Source: an uncultured Allomuricauda sp. (GTDB taxonomy: Bacteria; Bacteroidota; Bacteroidia; Flavobacteriales; Flavobacteriaceae). From it: a stretch of DNA of 64,000 nucleotides. A program made the translations under genes and the position numbers. Of the stretch, positions 44,544 through 54,232 are shown one piece after another; the stretch's first letter is position 1; every line of letters begins with the position of its first letter. A model generated the notes under the pieces. That model saw only the letters and a program-made list of their open reading frames with translations. It ran no database searches and was not told the origin of the DNA. The stretch covers positions 1-64,000 of the forward strand of contig NZ_CAKZYF010000191.1 in NCBI RefSeq assembly GCF_937884665.1, in the 5' to 3' direction.

Positions 44544-45815
44544 ATGCTCCAGTTACAACTACTTCGAGAACACAAAGATCATATTGTAAGTGCGCTCAAA
44601 AAGCGAAACCTAGATGCCGGACCGATGATTTCAAAAGTGCTGGAATTGGATGAAAAAAGGCGTTCCCTACAGTCAAAATTGGATACAACACTTGCCGAAT
44701 CGAATAAACTGTCCAAAGAAATAGGGGTGCTTTTTAAATCAGGTAAACCCGAAGAAGCCAATCCATTAAAAGAAAAAACGGCTGAACTCAAGGAAGCTTC
44801 CAAAGTACTGGGCGAAGATTTGAATGCAACGTCAGAAGCGCTTACGCAGGAATTGTACCATATTCCAAACGTGCCCCATGAATCGGTTCCAGATGGCAAT
44901 TCTGATGACGATAATGTGGAGGTATTCCGAGAGGGGAAGATTCCTGAACTGAAAAAAGAAGCACTTCCACATTGGGAGTTGGCAAAAAAATATGACATTA
45001 TAGATTTTGAGCTTGGTGCCAAAGTGACTGGAGCGGGATTTCCCGTATACAAGGGTAAAGGAGCCCGTCTTCAGCGCGCCTTAATCACGTATTTTCTTGA
45101 TAAAAACACGGCAGCGGGGTATTTTGAGGTACAGCCCCCTTTGGTAATCAATGAGGAATCAGGATATGGCACGGGGCAACTACCCGATAAAGAAGGTCAA
45201 ATGTACCAAGTTCAGGCAAACGACCTCTACCTTATACCCACCGCCGAAGTGCCCATAACCAATTTACATAGGGGCGATTTGTTGGCTGAAAAGGAATTGC
45301 CCCTGGCCTATACGGGCTATACTCCTTGTTTTAGGCGGGAAGCAGGAAGTTATGGGGCCCATGTACGCGGTCTTAACAGGCTCCACCAGTTTGATAAGGT
45401 AGAATTGGTTCGCCTGGAACACCCGGATTCTTCATACGAAGCGCTGGAAGCCATGGTAGAGCATGTCAAGGATATTCTCAGGGAATTGAAATTACCTTAC
45501 AGAATACTTCGCCTATGTGGTGGGGATTTGGGCTTCACCGCAGCACTCACCTATGATTTTGAAGTATTTTCCACAGCTCAAAATCGATGGCTCGAAATCA
45601 GCTCTGTCTCCAACTTTGAGACCTATCAAGCCAATCGCTTAAAATTACGGTTCAAGGACAAGAATGGAAAAAGTCGGCTAGTTCATACCCTGAACGGCAG
45701 TTCTCTGGCCCTACCACGGGTCTTGGCTGGAATTCTTGAGAATTATCAAACAGAAGATAACATTACAATTCCCGAAGTCTTGGTCCCTTACTGTGGATTT
45801 GATAGGATTGATTGA
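44544..45815 (+). CDS. serS: Seryl-tRNA synthetase
   Basis: A 423-residue class II aminoacyl-tRNA synthetase that charges tRNA-Ser and tRNA-Sec. The N-terminal helical arm (about 1-110; DEKRRSLQSKLDTTLAESNK) binds the tRNA variable arm. The catalytic core has VPITNLHRGD, motif 2 TPCFRREAGSYGAHVRGLNR with LHQFDKVELV, and motif 3-like GSSLALPRVLAGILENYQ, with LEISSVSNFETYQANRLKLR. The length is normal. It begins 49 bp after the HTTM gene and probably has its own promoter. Confidence 0.98.
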   Translation: MLQLQLLREHKDHIVSALKKRNLDAGPMISKVLELDEKRRSLQSKLDTTLAESNKLSKEIGVLFKSGKPEEANPLKEKTAELKEASKVLGEDLNATSEALTQELYHIPNVPHESVPDGNSDDDNVEVFREGKIPELKKEALPHWELAKKYDIIDFELGAKVTGAGFPVYKGKGARLQRALITYFLDKNTAAGYFEVQPPLVINEESGYGTGQLPDKEGQMYQVQANDLYLIPTAEVPITNLHRGDLLAEKELPLAYTGYTPCFRREAGSYGAHVRGLNRLHQFDKVELVRLEHPDSSYEALEAMVEHVKDILRELKLPYRILRLCGGDLGFTAALTYDFEVFSTAQNRWLEISSVSNFETYQANRLKLRFKDKNGKSRLVHTLNGSSLALPRVLAGILENYQTEDNITIPEVLVPYCGFDRID

Positions 45816-45869
45816 GGTTTTCAGAAGCAATTAACATAAAAATCGAACTTTCCCCGTTATATTTAAACT

Positions 45870-47654
45870 ATGCGACGGCTCAGTCTTGTTTTATTTCTGC
45901 TGATAATTGCTTCCGTGCAAGGCCAGGAGGACTTTTTGGCCAAACAATACTTCAATGACGGGGAGTATGAAAAAGCTGTGGTCTACTTTGAAAAATTGGT
46001 GAAAAAAAATCCACGGCGTTCGGATTACGCCGAAGGGCTTGTTGCCTGTTACCAGCAATTGGAACGTTATTCCGACGCGGAAAACTTTTTGTTGAAAAAG
46101 ATTGAAGAATCCTATGCATTTCCAACATTCTTCATCGAACTGGGATACAATTACACGCGACAAAACCAGTCGGATAAGGCAACGGAGTATTATGAAAAGG
46201 CCCTTCAAAAAATTGATGAAAACCCAAACTACGGGTATAGTGTTGGATATCGTTTTCAAAAATATGCCCTCCTGGATGAAGCCATCAAGGCCTACACCAA
46301 AGCCATGGCGTTAAAACCAGACCTAAATTATGATTTCCAACTAGCTCGAATTTATGGGGAACAGGGAGATATAGAAAAGATGTACCAAGCCTATCTGAAC
46401 CTCATCGTTGAGGGGAGAACATCACGTTCCAATATTCTTCGGAACATCGATGATTTCATTTCTGAAGACGCCACCCAGCCCAACAACATACTACTTCGTA
46501 AAGTGCTTCTCAAAAACGCCCAAAAAAATCCAGATTTGCTCTGGAACGAACTATTGAGCTGGCTTTTTATTCAACAAAAACAATATAACAATGCATTGGG
46601 CCAAGAAAGGGCGATTTATAAACGTTCTGAATTCGCATCTATGGACCGATTGGAGAGTCTAGGACACATTGCCTTGGAGGATAAGGATAACGCTACGGCC
46701 TTCAAAGTCTTTGAGTTCATAACAGAAAACAGCGCCGACCCCATCACTACACTCAATGCCCATCTGGAACTTATCAATCTCGGACTTTTGGAAACCAGTT
46801 CCAAAACCTTGGCGTCCGCAGAAAAAGAATACCAAGAATTATTGGAAACCTATGGTAATCAGGCCCAGACCCAACAATTACAAATTGCATACGCCAACTT
46901 TTTGACTTTCAAGAAAAACACCCCGCAACCTGCTATATCCATGTTGAAGGAAAGTCTGGAACTGCCGCTGGGGCGCATGTCCAAGGCCTACTTGAAAATG
47001 GCGCTTGGGGATATCTTGGTTTTTGATAGAAAATTCAATCAGGCCCTAATCTACTTCACACAAGTTCAAAAGAGTCTTAAAAATGATGTGTTGGGCCAGG
47101 ACGCCCGCTACAAAGTGGCACAAACCAGTTTCTACAAAGGTGATTTTGACTGGGCCCTGACGCAATTAAAAGTTTTGAGGGGGTCAACGTCCCAATTGAT
47201 AGCGAACGATGCCATGCAACTGAGTCTTCTCATTTCAGACAACTCTTTGGAAGATTCCACCCAGACCGCCCTAAAAAAATATGCAAGAGCCGACCTGCTG
47301 GCATATCAAAACAAAACGGAAGCGTCCATACAACTGCTTGAGGATATTTTACAAAATCACAAAGGTGAAAAGATTGAGGACGAAGCCCTATTAAAACAAG
47401 GGGAACTCCTCGAAAGCAAAAAGCGATTTAAGGATGCCGAGTTCAACTACAAAAAAATAGTGGAGTTTTATGCCGATGGCATTCTGGCCGATGATGCCCA
47501 TTATGCACTAGGGCAACTTTATGAGAATTTTCTGGATGAACCGGAAAATGCCAAATTTCACTACGAAAAAATCATCTACAATTACCAAGATAGTTATTAC
47601 TTCCCGAAGGCAAGAAAACTGTTCCGAAAGTTACGGGGTGATATCATTAATTAA
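45870..47654 (+). CDS. Tetratricopeptide repeat protein, exported
   Basis: A 594-residue protein with a signal peptide (LSLVLFLLIIASVQGQ, about 1-18) and TPR units throughout, such as AKQYFNDGEYEKAVVYFEKL, YNYTRQNQSDKATEYYEKAL, QKYALLDEAIKAYTKAMALK and, near the C terminus, RFKDAEFNYKKIVEFYADGI with LADDAHYALGQLYENFLDEP. It is periplasmic or surface-facing and probably a scaffold for protein complexes. The gene sits between serS and the DUF4286 gene in an order that is well kept in Flavobacteriaceae, so it may serve a common envelope function. No enzymatic domain is seen. Confidence 0.9.
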   Translation: MRRLSLVLFLLIIASVQGQEDFLAKQYFNDGEYEKAVVYFEKLVKKNPRRSDYAEGLVACYQQLERYSDAENFLLKKIEESYAFPTFFIELGYNYTRQNQSDKATEYYEKALQKIDENPNYGYSVGYRFQKYALLDEAIKAYTKAMALKPDLNYDFQLARIYGEQGDIEKMYQAYLNLIVEGRTSRSNILRNIDDFISEDATQPNNILLRKVLLKNAQKNPDLLWNELLSWLFIQQKQYNNALGQERAIYKRSEFASMDRLESLGHIALEDKDNATAFKVFEFITENSADPITTLNAHLELINLGLLETSSKTLASAEKEYQELLETYGNQAQTQQLQIAYANFLTFKKNTPQPAISMLKESLELPLGRMSKAYLKMALGDILVFDRKFNQALIYFTQVQKSLKNDVLGQDARYKVAQTSFYKGDFDWALTQLKVLRGSTSQLIANDAMQLSLLISDNSLEDSTQTALKKYARADLLAYQNKTEASIQLLEDILQNHKGEKIEDEALLKQGELLESKKRFKDAEFNYKKIVEFYADGILADDAHYALGQLYENFLDEPENAKFHYEKIIYNYQDSYYFPKARKLFRKLRGDIIN

Positions 47655-47688
47655 TTCTCCCTACATTTAGCGCATAAGTTGATATTCA

Positions 47689-48006
47689 ATGATAATTTAC
47701 AATGTAACCGTGAATATTGATGACAGTGTCCATGACGAGTGGCTTACATGGATGAAGGACAAGCACATCCCGGATATGCTGGCTACGGGTAAATTCTCGC
47801 ATGCCAAAATGACCAAAGTGTTGGTAGAAGAAGAACTGGGTGGCACCTCATATTCAATTCAATACACAACGAAAGACAGAAAAACCTTGAATGCCTATTA
47901 TCAAGAAGATGCAGAAAAACTTCGGACGGAGGCTCTTAAACGGTATGCGGACAAATTTGTGGCGTTCAGGACAGAATTGGAGGTCATCAGTCAACAAATC
48001 CCTTGA
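47689..48006 (+). CDS. DUF4286 family protein
   Basis: A 105-residue cytoplasmic protein of the DUF4286 family. The typical opening IYNVTVNIDDSVHDEWLTWM and the later KDKHIPDMLATGKFSHAKM are present, and the protein ends with a KRYADKFVAFRTELEVI helix. The fold is likely a ferredoxin-like alpha/beta domain similar to ABM or DUF4286 small proteins. Its function is unknown, but it is found next to ksgA in many Bacteroidota. It begins 34 bp after the TPR gene and ends 3 bp before the GGCT-like gene, so it is in the ksgA operon. Confidence 0.9.
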   Translation: MIIYNVTVNIDDSVHDEWLTWMKDKHIPDMLATGKFSHAKMTKVLVEEELGGTSYSIQYTTKDRKTLNAYYQEDAEKLRTEALKRYADKFVAFRTELEVISQQIP

Positions 48007-48009
48007 ATC

Positions 48010-48318
48010 TTGGACCATCTTTTCTGTTACGGCACTTTACAGGATATTGACGTGCAACACTATCTTTTTGGGAGAACTTTGGTGGGACAACAGGACGAAC
48101 TCCAAGGGTTTAAGTGTTTGAAAAATGCGATTTACAATAGATATCATATCGTTTACAGAACCAATTTTGAAGAAGACAATGTGAAAGGTACGGTATTCGA
48201 AGTATCGGTAGCTGACTTAAAAAAGGCCGATGTTTATGAAACTACAGCCTATACCCGAATAAAAGTAGTTTTGAAATCCAAAAAAACCGCCTGGGTCTAT
48301 GTAAAAAATTCCAAGTAA
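48010..48318 (+). CDS. Gamma-glutamylcyclotransferase-like (GGCT/AIG2) protein
   Basis: A 102-residue small protein of the AIG2/GGCT-like fold, with the fold motif LFCYGTLQD at residues 4-12 and a conserved glutamate in DVYETTAYTRIKV near residue 78, the catalytic acid in gamma-glutamylcyclotransferases. The real substrate of such small bacterial members is not established. The start codon is TTG at 48010, 3 bp after the DUF4286 stop, chosen because no ATG precedes YGTL. The KsgA gene begins 18 bp downstream. The gene is therefore in the middle of the operon. Confidence 0.8.
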   Translation: MDHLFCYGTLQDIDVQHYLFGRTLVGQQDELQGFKCLKNAIYNRYHIVYRTNFEEDNVKGTVFEVSVADLKKADVYETTAYTRIKVVLKSKKTAWVYVKNSK

Positions 48319-48336
48319 ATTGCAAAAAAACCTACA

Positions 48337-49209
48337 GTGTCCAAAAAGAAGAAAAAGAAGCTTGCCCAAAGTAAGTCGGCGCTGAGTTCTAACGGACATA
48401 GAGACTCCCCGGTGAAGGCGAAGAAACACTTGGGCCAACACTTCCTCAAAAATGAAACTATAGCGAAACGCATCGCAGACACCTTATCACTGGATGGTTA
48501 CGAAAATGTTATTGAAATTGGGCCGGGAACAGGCGTGCTCACCAAATACTTACTTCTGCGAAATATAGATTTGGTGGCCATGGATTTGGATTCAGAGTCC
48601 ATTGTTTATCTCAACCATAGCTTTCCTTTGGAACATCCTAAAATCTTGGAAAAAAACAGCAAATTCCGTATCATCGAAGCTGATTTTTTGAAATTTGATC
48701 TGAATCAACTATATAGAAACCAACAATTTGCCATAACCGGAAACTTTCCGTACAACATATCGAGTCAAATTGTTTTTAAGCTATTGGAAATACGGGATCA
48801 AGTTCCTGAGTTTTCTGGGATGTTCCAAAAAGAGGTGGCCCAAAGAATCTGTGAACAACCAGGAAGTCGGAGCTATGGGATTTTATCTGTGCTGGTACAG
48901 GCATTCTATGAAGCAGAATATCTTTTTACGGTCCATCCCCAAGTTTTTGAACCACCTCCCAAAGTGCAATCTGGCGTTTTACGGCTCAAACGCAAAACGG
49001 AGCTGAATCTCCACTGTGATGAGACCCTATTTTTTAAGGTGGTAAAGGCCGCTTTCAACCAAAGAAGAAAGACCTTGCGAAATAGCCTTAAAACCTTTAA
49101 CCTCTCCCATAATCTAAAAGAAGATACTATCTTTGATCAGCGTCCGGAGCAGCTATCCGTTGCCGATTTTGTGACGTTGACACAGCAGATAGCCAATGAC
49201 TCCTTTTAA
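48337..49209 (+). CDS. rsmA: 16S rRNA dimethyladenosine transferase RsmA (KsgA)
   Basis: Dimethylates A1518 and A1519 of 16S rRNA. The AdoMet motif [15 protein letters not shown], the acidic AMDLDSE and EADFLKFD, and the catalytic [16 protein letters not shown] (the usual N-L/F-P-Y) are visible. 290 residues from GTG 48337, a little long because of a basic N-terminal extension ([12 protein letters not shown]...) before [13 protein letters not shown], where shorter orthologues begin. The stop overlaps the mgtE start by 14 bp. It is part of the DUF4286-GGCT-ksgA-mgtE run. Confidence 0.97.
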   Translation: MSKKKKKKLAQSKSALSSNGHRDSPVKAKKHLGQHFLKNETIAKRIADTLSLDGYENVIEIGPGTGVLTKYLLLRNIDLVAMDLDSESIVYLNHSFPLEHPKILEKNSKFRIIEADFLKFDLNQLYRNQQFAITGNFPYNISSQIVFKLLEIRDQVPEFSGMFQKEVAQRICEQPGSRSYGILSVLVQAFYEAEYLFTVHPQVFEPPPKVQSGVLRLKRKTELNLHCDETLFFKVVKAAFNQRRKTLRNSLKTFNLSHNLKEDTIFDQRPEQLSVADFVTLTQQIANDSF

Positions 49210-50548
49210 GCTCACAGACGAACTACTGGTTGAAATCCAAGATTTGATCTCTGAAAAGAAAAATTCGGACTTGAGATCAATGATGAAGGAGTTCCACTAT
49301 GCAGATATTGCAGAGATTGCTGACGAACTGGAGGTAGACGAAGCAACCTATCTTATAAAGCTTTTGGATAGCGAAAAAACTTCGGATATCCTTGCGGAAA
49401 TGGATGAAGATGTGCGCGAAGCGGTCTTGAATAATCTATCCGCCAAGGAAATAGCCGGAGAGCTGGAAGAACTGGATACCGATGACGCGGCCGACATAGT
49501 CAGCGAACTGCCCACCGAGATTGTCCAACAGGTCATTTCCCAAATTGAGGACAAAGAACATGCAAAAGACATCGTTGATCTTTTGCGTTATGATGAAGAT
49601 TCGGCGGGGGGGCTTATGGCAAAGGAATTGGTCAAAGTAAATGAAAACTGGAATGTATTGACCTGTGTCAAGGAAATGCGCACCCAAGCGGAAAATGTAA
49701 CCCGGGTCCATTCCATTTATGTAGTGGACGATGAAGGAAGACTAAAAGGAAGACTCTCCCTGAAAGACCTTTTGACCACCTCGACCAAAACCCATATCAA
49801 AGATGTTTATATCTCCAAGGTAGACTATGTTACCGTTAATGAAAAAGGGGAGGAAGTAGCAAAAATCATGTCCAAGTATGATCTTGAAGCTATTCCAGTT
49901 GTTGATGAAATTGGCCGTTTGGTAGGTCGGATTACCATTGATGACATTGTGGACGTGATCCGCGAAGAAGCAGATAAAGATTATCAACTGGCTGCGGGTA
50001 TTTCTCAAGATGTAGAAGCGGACGACAGTATATGGGAACTTACCCGGGCCCGTCTCCCTTGGTTGATTTTAGGGCTTTTCGGTGGATTGGGAGCCGCGGC
50101 CATTATGGGCGGTTTTGAGGAAATGATCGCCAAACATGCCGTTCTTTTTTTCTTTACCCCACTTATCGCGGCAATGGCAGGTAATGTAGGCGTCCAATCC
50201 AGCGCGATCATTGTTCAGGGTTTAGCCAATGATGATCTAAAGGGGAGCATTAGCAACCGTTTGGTAAAGGAAATGTTGTTGGCCCTACTCAACGGATTGA
50301 TTCTGGCCCTTTTGTTAATGTTGTTTACTTGGCTCTGGAAAGGCGAGTTTGCCACGGCTATGGCTATTTCCATATCCTTAGTGGCGGTAATCGTGGTAGC
50401 GGGAATCATTGGCACGTTTATTCCCCTATTTTTGGATAAACGGGGGATTGACCCCGCAATTGCCACAGGTCCGTTCATCACAACAAGCAACGATATTTTT
50501 GGAATCCTTATTTATTTCTGGATAGCAAAACTTATACTGGGTATCTAA
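49196..50548 (+). CDS. mgtE: Magnesium transporter MgtE
   Basis: A 450-residue Mg2+ channel. The N-terminal superhelical domain (about 1-125; rich in [15 protein letters not shown]-type helices) and two CBS domains (about 130-250; [35 protein letters not shown]) sense Mg2+. The membrane part (about 280-450, five segments) has the family signature [20 protein letters not shown]. The start lies inside the end of ksgA, so the two are coupled. Length is normal. Confidence 0.97.
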   Translation: MTPFKLTDELLVEIQDLISEKKNSDLRSMMKEFHYADIAEIADELEVDEATYLIKLLDSEKTSDILAEMDEDVREAVLNNLSAKEIAGELEELDTDDAADIVSELPTEIVQQVISQIEDKEHAKDIVDLLRYDEDSAGGLMAKELVKVNENWNVLTCVKEMRTQAENVTRVHSIYVVDDEGRLKGRLSLKDLLTTSTKTHIKDVYISKVDYVTVNEKGEEVAKIMSKYDLEAIPVVDEIGRLVGRITIDDIVDVIREEADKDYQLAAGISQDVEADDSIWELTRARLPWLILGLFGGLGAAAIMGGFEEMIAKHAVLFFFTPLIAAMAGNVGVQSSAIIVQGLANDDLKGSISNRLVKEMLLALLNGLILALLLMLFTWLWKGEFATAMAISISLVAVIVVAGIIGTFIPLFLDKRGIDPAIATGPFITTSNDIFGILIYFWIAKLILGI

Positions 50549-50559
50549 CATAACGAACG

Positions 50560-50925
50560 ATGAAACCAATTAATCTCAAAGAAAAATATGCCAAATTCTC
50601 CAAGCAGTGGCATCCCCATCAAATAGCTACGGTGGACGATATGCAGGTTATTTTGGCTAAAATTCAGGGTGAGTTTGTTTGGCACGCCCATGCAGATGAA
50701 GATGAACTTTTTCAGGTAATAAAGGGTACATTATACATGAAATTCCGGGACCGGACGGAGGTTGTGAAGGCTGGAGAAATCATCGTGGTTCCCAAAGGTG
50801 TGGAACACTGCCCCTCCACAAGGGATGGAGAGGAAGTGCACATCTTGCTATTTGAAAAGCTGGATATTGCCCATACCGGAAGGGTTCAACATGAAATGAC
50901 CCAGACCGAATATCCTAAAATCTGA
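50560..50925 (+). CDS. Cupin-domain protein
   Basis: A 121-residue single-domain cupin. The motif VWHAHADEDELFQVIKGTLY, then KAGEIIVVPKGVEHCPSTRD, gives a likely metal site with two histidines and a glutamate followed by a third histidine. The metal and substrate are unknown; similar proteins are called mannose-6-phosphate isomerase-like cupins. It begins 11 bp after mgtE and probably belongs to that operon. Confidence 0.9.
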   Translation: MKPINLKEKYAKFSKQWHPHQIATVDDMQVILAKIQGEFVWHAHADEDELFQVIKGTLYMKFRDRTEVVKAGEIIVVPKGVEHCPSTRDGEEVHILLFEKLDIAHTGRVQHEMTQTEYPKI

Positions 50926-50956
50926 TTTCTTTCGGCCCATCTTTTCCACGTCCATT

Positions 50957-50989
50957 AAAAAACCGATGATTTTACAAAAACCATCGGCT
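50957..50989 (-). terminator. Rho-independent terminator after the NHL lipoprotein gene
   Basis: On the minus strand CCGATG (50987-50982) pairs with CATCGG (50968-50963), followed by a run of T residues (50962-50957). It lies just downstream of the stop at 51011 and also close to the convergent cupin gene. Confidence 0.75.
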
Positions 50990-51010
50990 CCGAATAGGGA
51001 CTGGTAACAC

Positions 51011-51952
51011 CTATTCGAGTTGTATAGCGCGTAAGCTTCCGCCCGGCGCAAATTCAGAAATATAAATCACCCGTCGTAAAGCATCGACTGCGATACCATT
51101 TGGATTTGAGAACGAAGCCTCTTCCAAAACACCATCCGCAGTTGCCAGTTGGCCATTGCCAGCAAAGACAGAAATATCTCCCGACAAGGTTACCCGATAA
51201 ATGACATTTTCACCAATAGCGGTTACAAAGAGAGAACCGGCAAAATGGGTCAAATAGCCTAGCACAAAATCATCGACCACCGTAGGGAGTGTGGCCAAAA
51301 CCGAGATATCCCCACCATATGCTATCTTCAGTATTTGGCCAGATACAAAATTCCCTACATATAGATTGCCCTTATTGTCAAAATCAATACCAACAGAACC
51401 TGCAAGCCGAGCATCTTCAGCAAAAACGGTAGCCTCTCCTGAAGGCGAGACCTTGTAAACCAGGCCTAGGTTGAAATTTGAAACATACGCGTTGCCATGT
51501 CGGTCCAAGGTAAGTCCTGATGGAAATCCTGGTAAAGTGGCCAAAACCGTTCGCGTTCCATCAGGGCTGACCTTTAAAACATCCGCCTCTGTTGTGCCAT
51601 CATCCGCAGCAGTAAAGCGAAGATTGTTGACCACGAAAATGTTTCCATGTCTGTCAACGGCATTTCCCGTAGGTGCCGCTACACTGTCCACAGCAACTTC
51701 AAAACTGCCTTTTCGGGGCATAGCGCGAAGCACTTCGGTCCCGAAGAAGTTTCCAAAATTACTGACCAAAACATTGCCACGACGGTCGATGGATACCCCA
51801 TCACTTCCAGGAAAATTGGCCACAACGGTTTCAACAGTTGCCTTTTTGGAAATTTTCCCGATAAAGTCGTCCGTACAGGAGGACAACATTAAAAACAGAA
51901 TGCCAAAAATCACCGGCATTCCTCTAAACAGTTTGAATTTACTTGTTTTCAT
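51011..51952 (-). CDS. NHL-repeat / SMP-30-like beta-propeller lipoprotein
   Basis: A 313-residue lipoprotein (LSSC, Cys26). The mature part is a beta-propeller of about six blades with the repeated pattern SDGVSIDRRGNVLVSNFGN, PTGNAVDRHGNIFVVNN, PSGLTLDRHGNAYVSNF and NPNGIAVDALRRVIYISEF. Such propellers occur in gluconolactonase-like enzymes (SMP-30) and in NHL binding proteins; no lactonase metal residues can be recognised, so a binding role is more likely. An AraC-type membrane regulator lies 80 bp upstream on the same strand. A terminator follows. Confidence 0.85.
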   Translation of the reverse strand: MKTSKFKLFRGMPVIFGILFLMLSSCTDDFIGKISKKATVETVVANFPGSDGVSIDRRGNVLVSNFGNFFGTEVLRAMPRKGSFEVAVDSVAAPTGNAVDRHGNIFVVNNLRFTAADDGTTEADVLKVSPDGTRTVLATLPGFPSGLTLDRHGNAYVSNFNLGLVYKVSPSGEATVFAEDARLAGSVGIDFDNKGNLYVGNFVSGQILKIAYGGDISVLATLPTVVDDFVLGYLTHFAGSLFVTAIGENVIYRVTLSGDISVFAGNGQLATADGVLEEASFSNPNGIAVDALRRVIYISEFAPGGSLRAIQLE

Positions 51953-52032
51953 TAGGTTTTTCTTTTAAAGTTTACTACGAGTTTAATTGGAAAACCTAGG
52001 TAAATCGACGTGCTGTATACAAGTGGACAAAC

Positions 52033-53154
52033 TTAAATGCCCATTTTTTTTATGTAGCTTGTTGGGGTATCGTTCAATATGGATTTGAACGCTTTATTAA
52101 ATGTAGATTTTGAGTTGAAGCCCACTTCGAGGGAAAGAGAAAGCAAGGTCCTTTTGGAATGCTCGTTATTTTTTATCTTCTGCAAGAATTCTTGAATTCT
52201 ATGCCTATTTATGAATTCGTAGAAACTACTTTGGTAGATATTGTTCAATAACCAGGATAGGTTGTTAGTACTGGTGTTCAATTCTTGGGACAGGTCCGAT
52301 AGGGTCAACTCGTTTTTAAGATATACTTTTTCTGTTTCTATCAGTTCTTCCAATTTGGACTTCAAGAATTTTATTTCGGCATCGGGCAACCTGTTTTTTA
52401 CAGGGGTACTTTCCGGCGTTTCGGTAATTGGTATTCTAAAAATCTCAGGTTGGCGCAGTGCGTAATATCCCACCACATAAATCAGTATGGGGATTCCAAT
52501 CCAGACCATATCATAATTGATCACCCAAAACTTCAATCTGAAGAAATTGCTGTTCAGAAAACTGAACACCCATACAAAAAGAATAAATCCCACAATGATA
52601 TGGACCAACTTTATAAACGAAGTACTGCTCTGTACAAAGGAAAGCTGTAATCTTTCTTTTTTCCTATATTGAAATACCAATCTTCCACACAAAAACCAGA
52701 AGTAAAAATTGTGAACCACCGCCAAGGCCTCTATCCAGAAAAAGGGAACCACAAACTCACCCGCCATCCATTTGTCGCTAAAAACCGGTGTAGGCAGCAT
52801 ATTAATGTAGATCAGGTAAATCAAATACAGGAGGGCCGGCACATACTGAATCCATTGTAGGCGAAAAAGTTCGTTTCCTTTTTCAAGTAGTCTTTTGAGA
52901 TAGATATAACCCAGGGGACCATAAAGAAAAATAAAGGGTTCCAAGAGAATGCCCCTTTGCAGCACCCAAAATTCTCCAGCGCGATAAATGGCCAATTTTG
53001 CAAAAAGTACGAGACATGCCATAGCAAGCTGGACAGCGAGTACCGCATTTGCGCCCGTATTGTTACGATGGACCGCGGGAAGGGTAATGGCCAAGAAAAA
53101 ACCCTGCGCAATCCCAAGCAACATGATTACATCAATGGCTTCAAATTGGTCCAT
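52033..53154 (-). CDS. AraC-family regulator with membrane N-terminal domain
   Basis: A 373-residue protein. Residues about 5-245 contain seven hydrophobic segments, such as VIMLLGIAQGFFLAITLP, LQWIQYVPALLYLIYLIYI and IKLVHIIVGFILFVWVF, and the C terminus (about 265-373) is an AraC-type HTH domain (LTLSDLSQELNTSTNNLSWL, YEFINRHRIQEFL, LSLSLEVGFNSKSTFNKAFK, PTSYIKK). This arrangement senses a membrane or external signal while binding DNA. It lies 80 bp upstream of the NHL lipoprotein gene on the same strand and may control it. The divergent dehydrogenase gene starts at 53291. Confidence 0.92.
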   Translation of the reverse strand: MDQFEAIDVIMLLGIAQGFFLAITLPAVHRNNTGANAVLAVQLAMACLVLFAKLAIYRAGEFWVLQRGILLEPFIFLYGPLGYIYLKRLLEKGNELFRLQWIQYVPALLYLIYLIYINMLPTPVFSDKWMAGEFVVPFFWIEALAVVHNFYFWFLCGRLVFQYRKKERLQLSFVQSSTSFIKLVHIIVGFILFVWVFSFLNSNFFRLKFWVINYDMVWIGIPILIYVVGYYALRQPEIFRIPITETPESTPVKNRLPDAEIKFLKSKLEELIETEKVYLKNELTLSDLSQELNTSTNNLSWLLNNIYQSSFYEFINRHRIQEFLQKIKNNEHSKRTLLSLSLEVGFNSKSTFNKAFKSILNDTPTSYIKKMGI

Positions 53155-53290
53155 GGTGACTTCACTTTATTTTACAAAAATAGAATATTGTCCTTCTGTT
53201 TTTCGACCGAATGTATACAGAACTACCCCGATTTCCAGACCCACTTTGTTTTTTGTTCGGAAATTGTAAATTGCATGAAGAAGTCGCTTT

Positions 53291-54223
53291 ATGAAAATAC
53301 TCCATTTGGATACCAACCATCCACTATTAATGGACCAGTTTGCGGAACTTGGTTTTGAAAACTTTGAAGATTACGCCTCACCTAAAAAGGAGATAGAAAA
53401 GAAAATACACCTTTATGACGGTGTGGTCATTCGCAGTAGGTTTACTTTGGACCAGGAATTTCTGGATAGGGCCACCAATCTAAAATTCATCGGTAGAGTT
53501 GGCGCGGGTCTCGAAAACATTGATGTGCGCTATGCCAAAAAAAAGGGGGTATTCCTGGCCTCGGCACCTGAAGGAAACCGAAACGCTGTAGGAGAACACA
53601 CTTTGGGCATGTTACTTTCATTAATGAACAAACTCAACAAAGCCCACAGGGAGGTCAGAAAAGGAAAATGGGACCGAGAGGGCAATAGAGGAGTGGAATT
53701 GGACGGAAAGACCATTGGCATCATTGGTTACGGCAACATGGGCAAGGCTTTTGCCAGAAAACTCAAAGGTTTTGAAGTGGAAGTGATATGTTTCGATATC
53801 ATAGGCGGAGTAGGCGATGAAAATGCGAGACAGGTGGGCATTATGGAGTTCCAGCAAAAATCGGACGTGGTAAGCCTGCATGTACCTCAAACGGAATCGA
53901 CCTTGAATATGGTAAATTCAAATTTTATCAACGCATTCCATAAACCCATCTGGTTGATCAACACCGCGAGAGGAAAGTGTGTGGTCACAGAAGATTTGGT
54001 CAAAGGACTAAAATCCGGTAAAGTATTGGGCGCAGGCCTAGATGTGCTGGAGTATGAAAAAAAATCCTTTGAAAATATGTTTCTCCAAAAACCCAAGGCA
54101 TTCAAGTATTTACGAAAGGCAACAAATGTGATGCTTACGCCCCATGTAGCGGGTTGGACCATTGAAAGCAAAGAGAAATTGGCACAGACCATTGTAGATA
54201 AAATCCAAGGGCAATTCTGTTAA
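53291..54223 (+). CDS. D-2-hydroxyacid dehydrogenase (PGDH-like)
   Basis: A 310-residue NAD-dependent enzyme of the D-isomer hydroxyacid dehydrogenase family. The Rossmann motif is IGIIGYGNMGKAFARKLKGF, the active-site Arg is in INTARGKCVV, the Glu in the YEKKS region is less sure, and the catalytic His is in LTPHVAGWT. SerA-like sequence (GRVGAGLENIDVRYAKKKGV, SAPEGNRNAVGEHTLGMLLS) suggests 3-phosphoglycerate or a related substrate. No ACT regulatory domain is present. A LuxR-type regulator begins 9 bp downstream. Confidence 0.92.
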   Translation: MKILHLDTNHPLLMDQFAELGFENFEDYASPKKEIEKKIHLYDGVVIRSRFTLDQEFLDRATNLKFIGRVGAGLENIDVRYAKKKGVFLASAPEGNRNAVGEHTLGMLLSLMNKLNKAHREVRKGKWDREGNRGVELDGKTIGIIGYGNMGKAFARKLKGFEVEVICFDIIGGVGDENARQVGIMEFQQKSDVVSLHVPQTESTLNMVNSNFINAFHKPIWLINTARGKCVVTEDLVKGLKSGKVLGAGLDVLEYEKKSFENMFLQKPKAFKYLRKATNVMLTPHVAGWTIESKEKLAQTIVDKIQGQFC

Positions 54224-54232
54224 TTTGAACGT

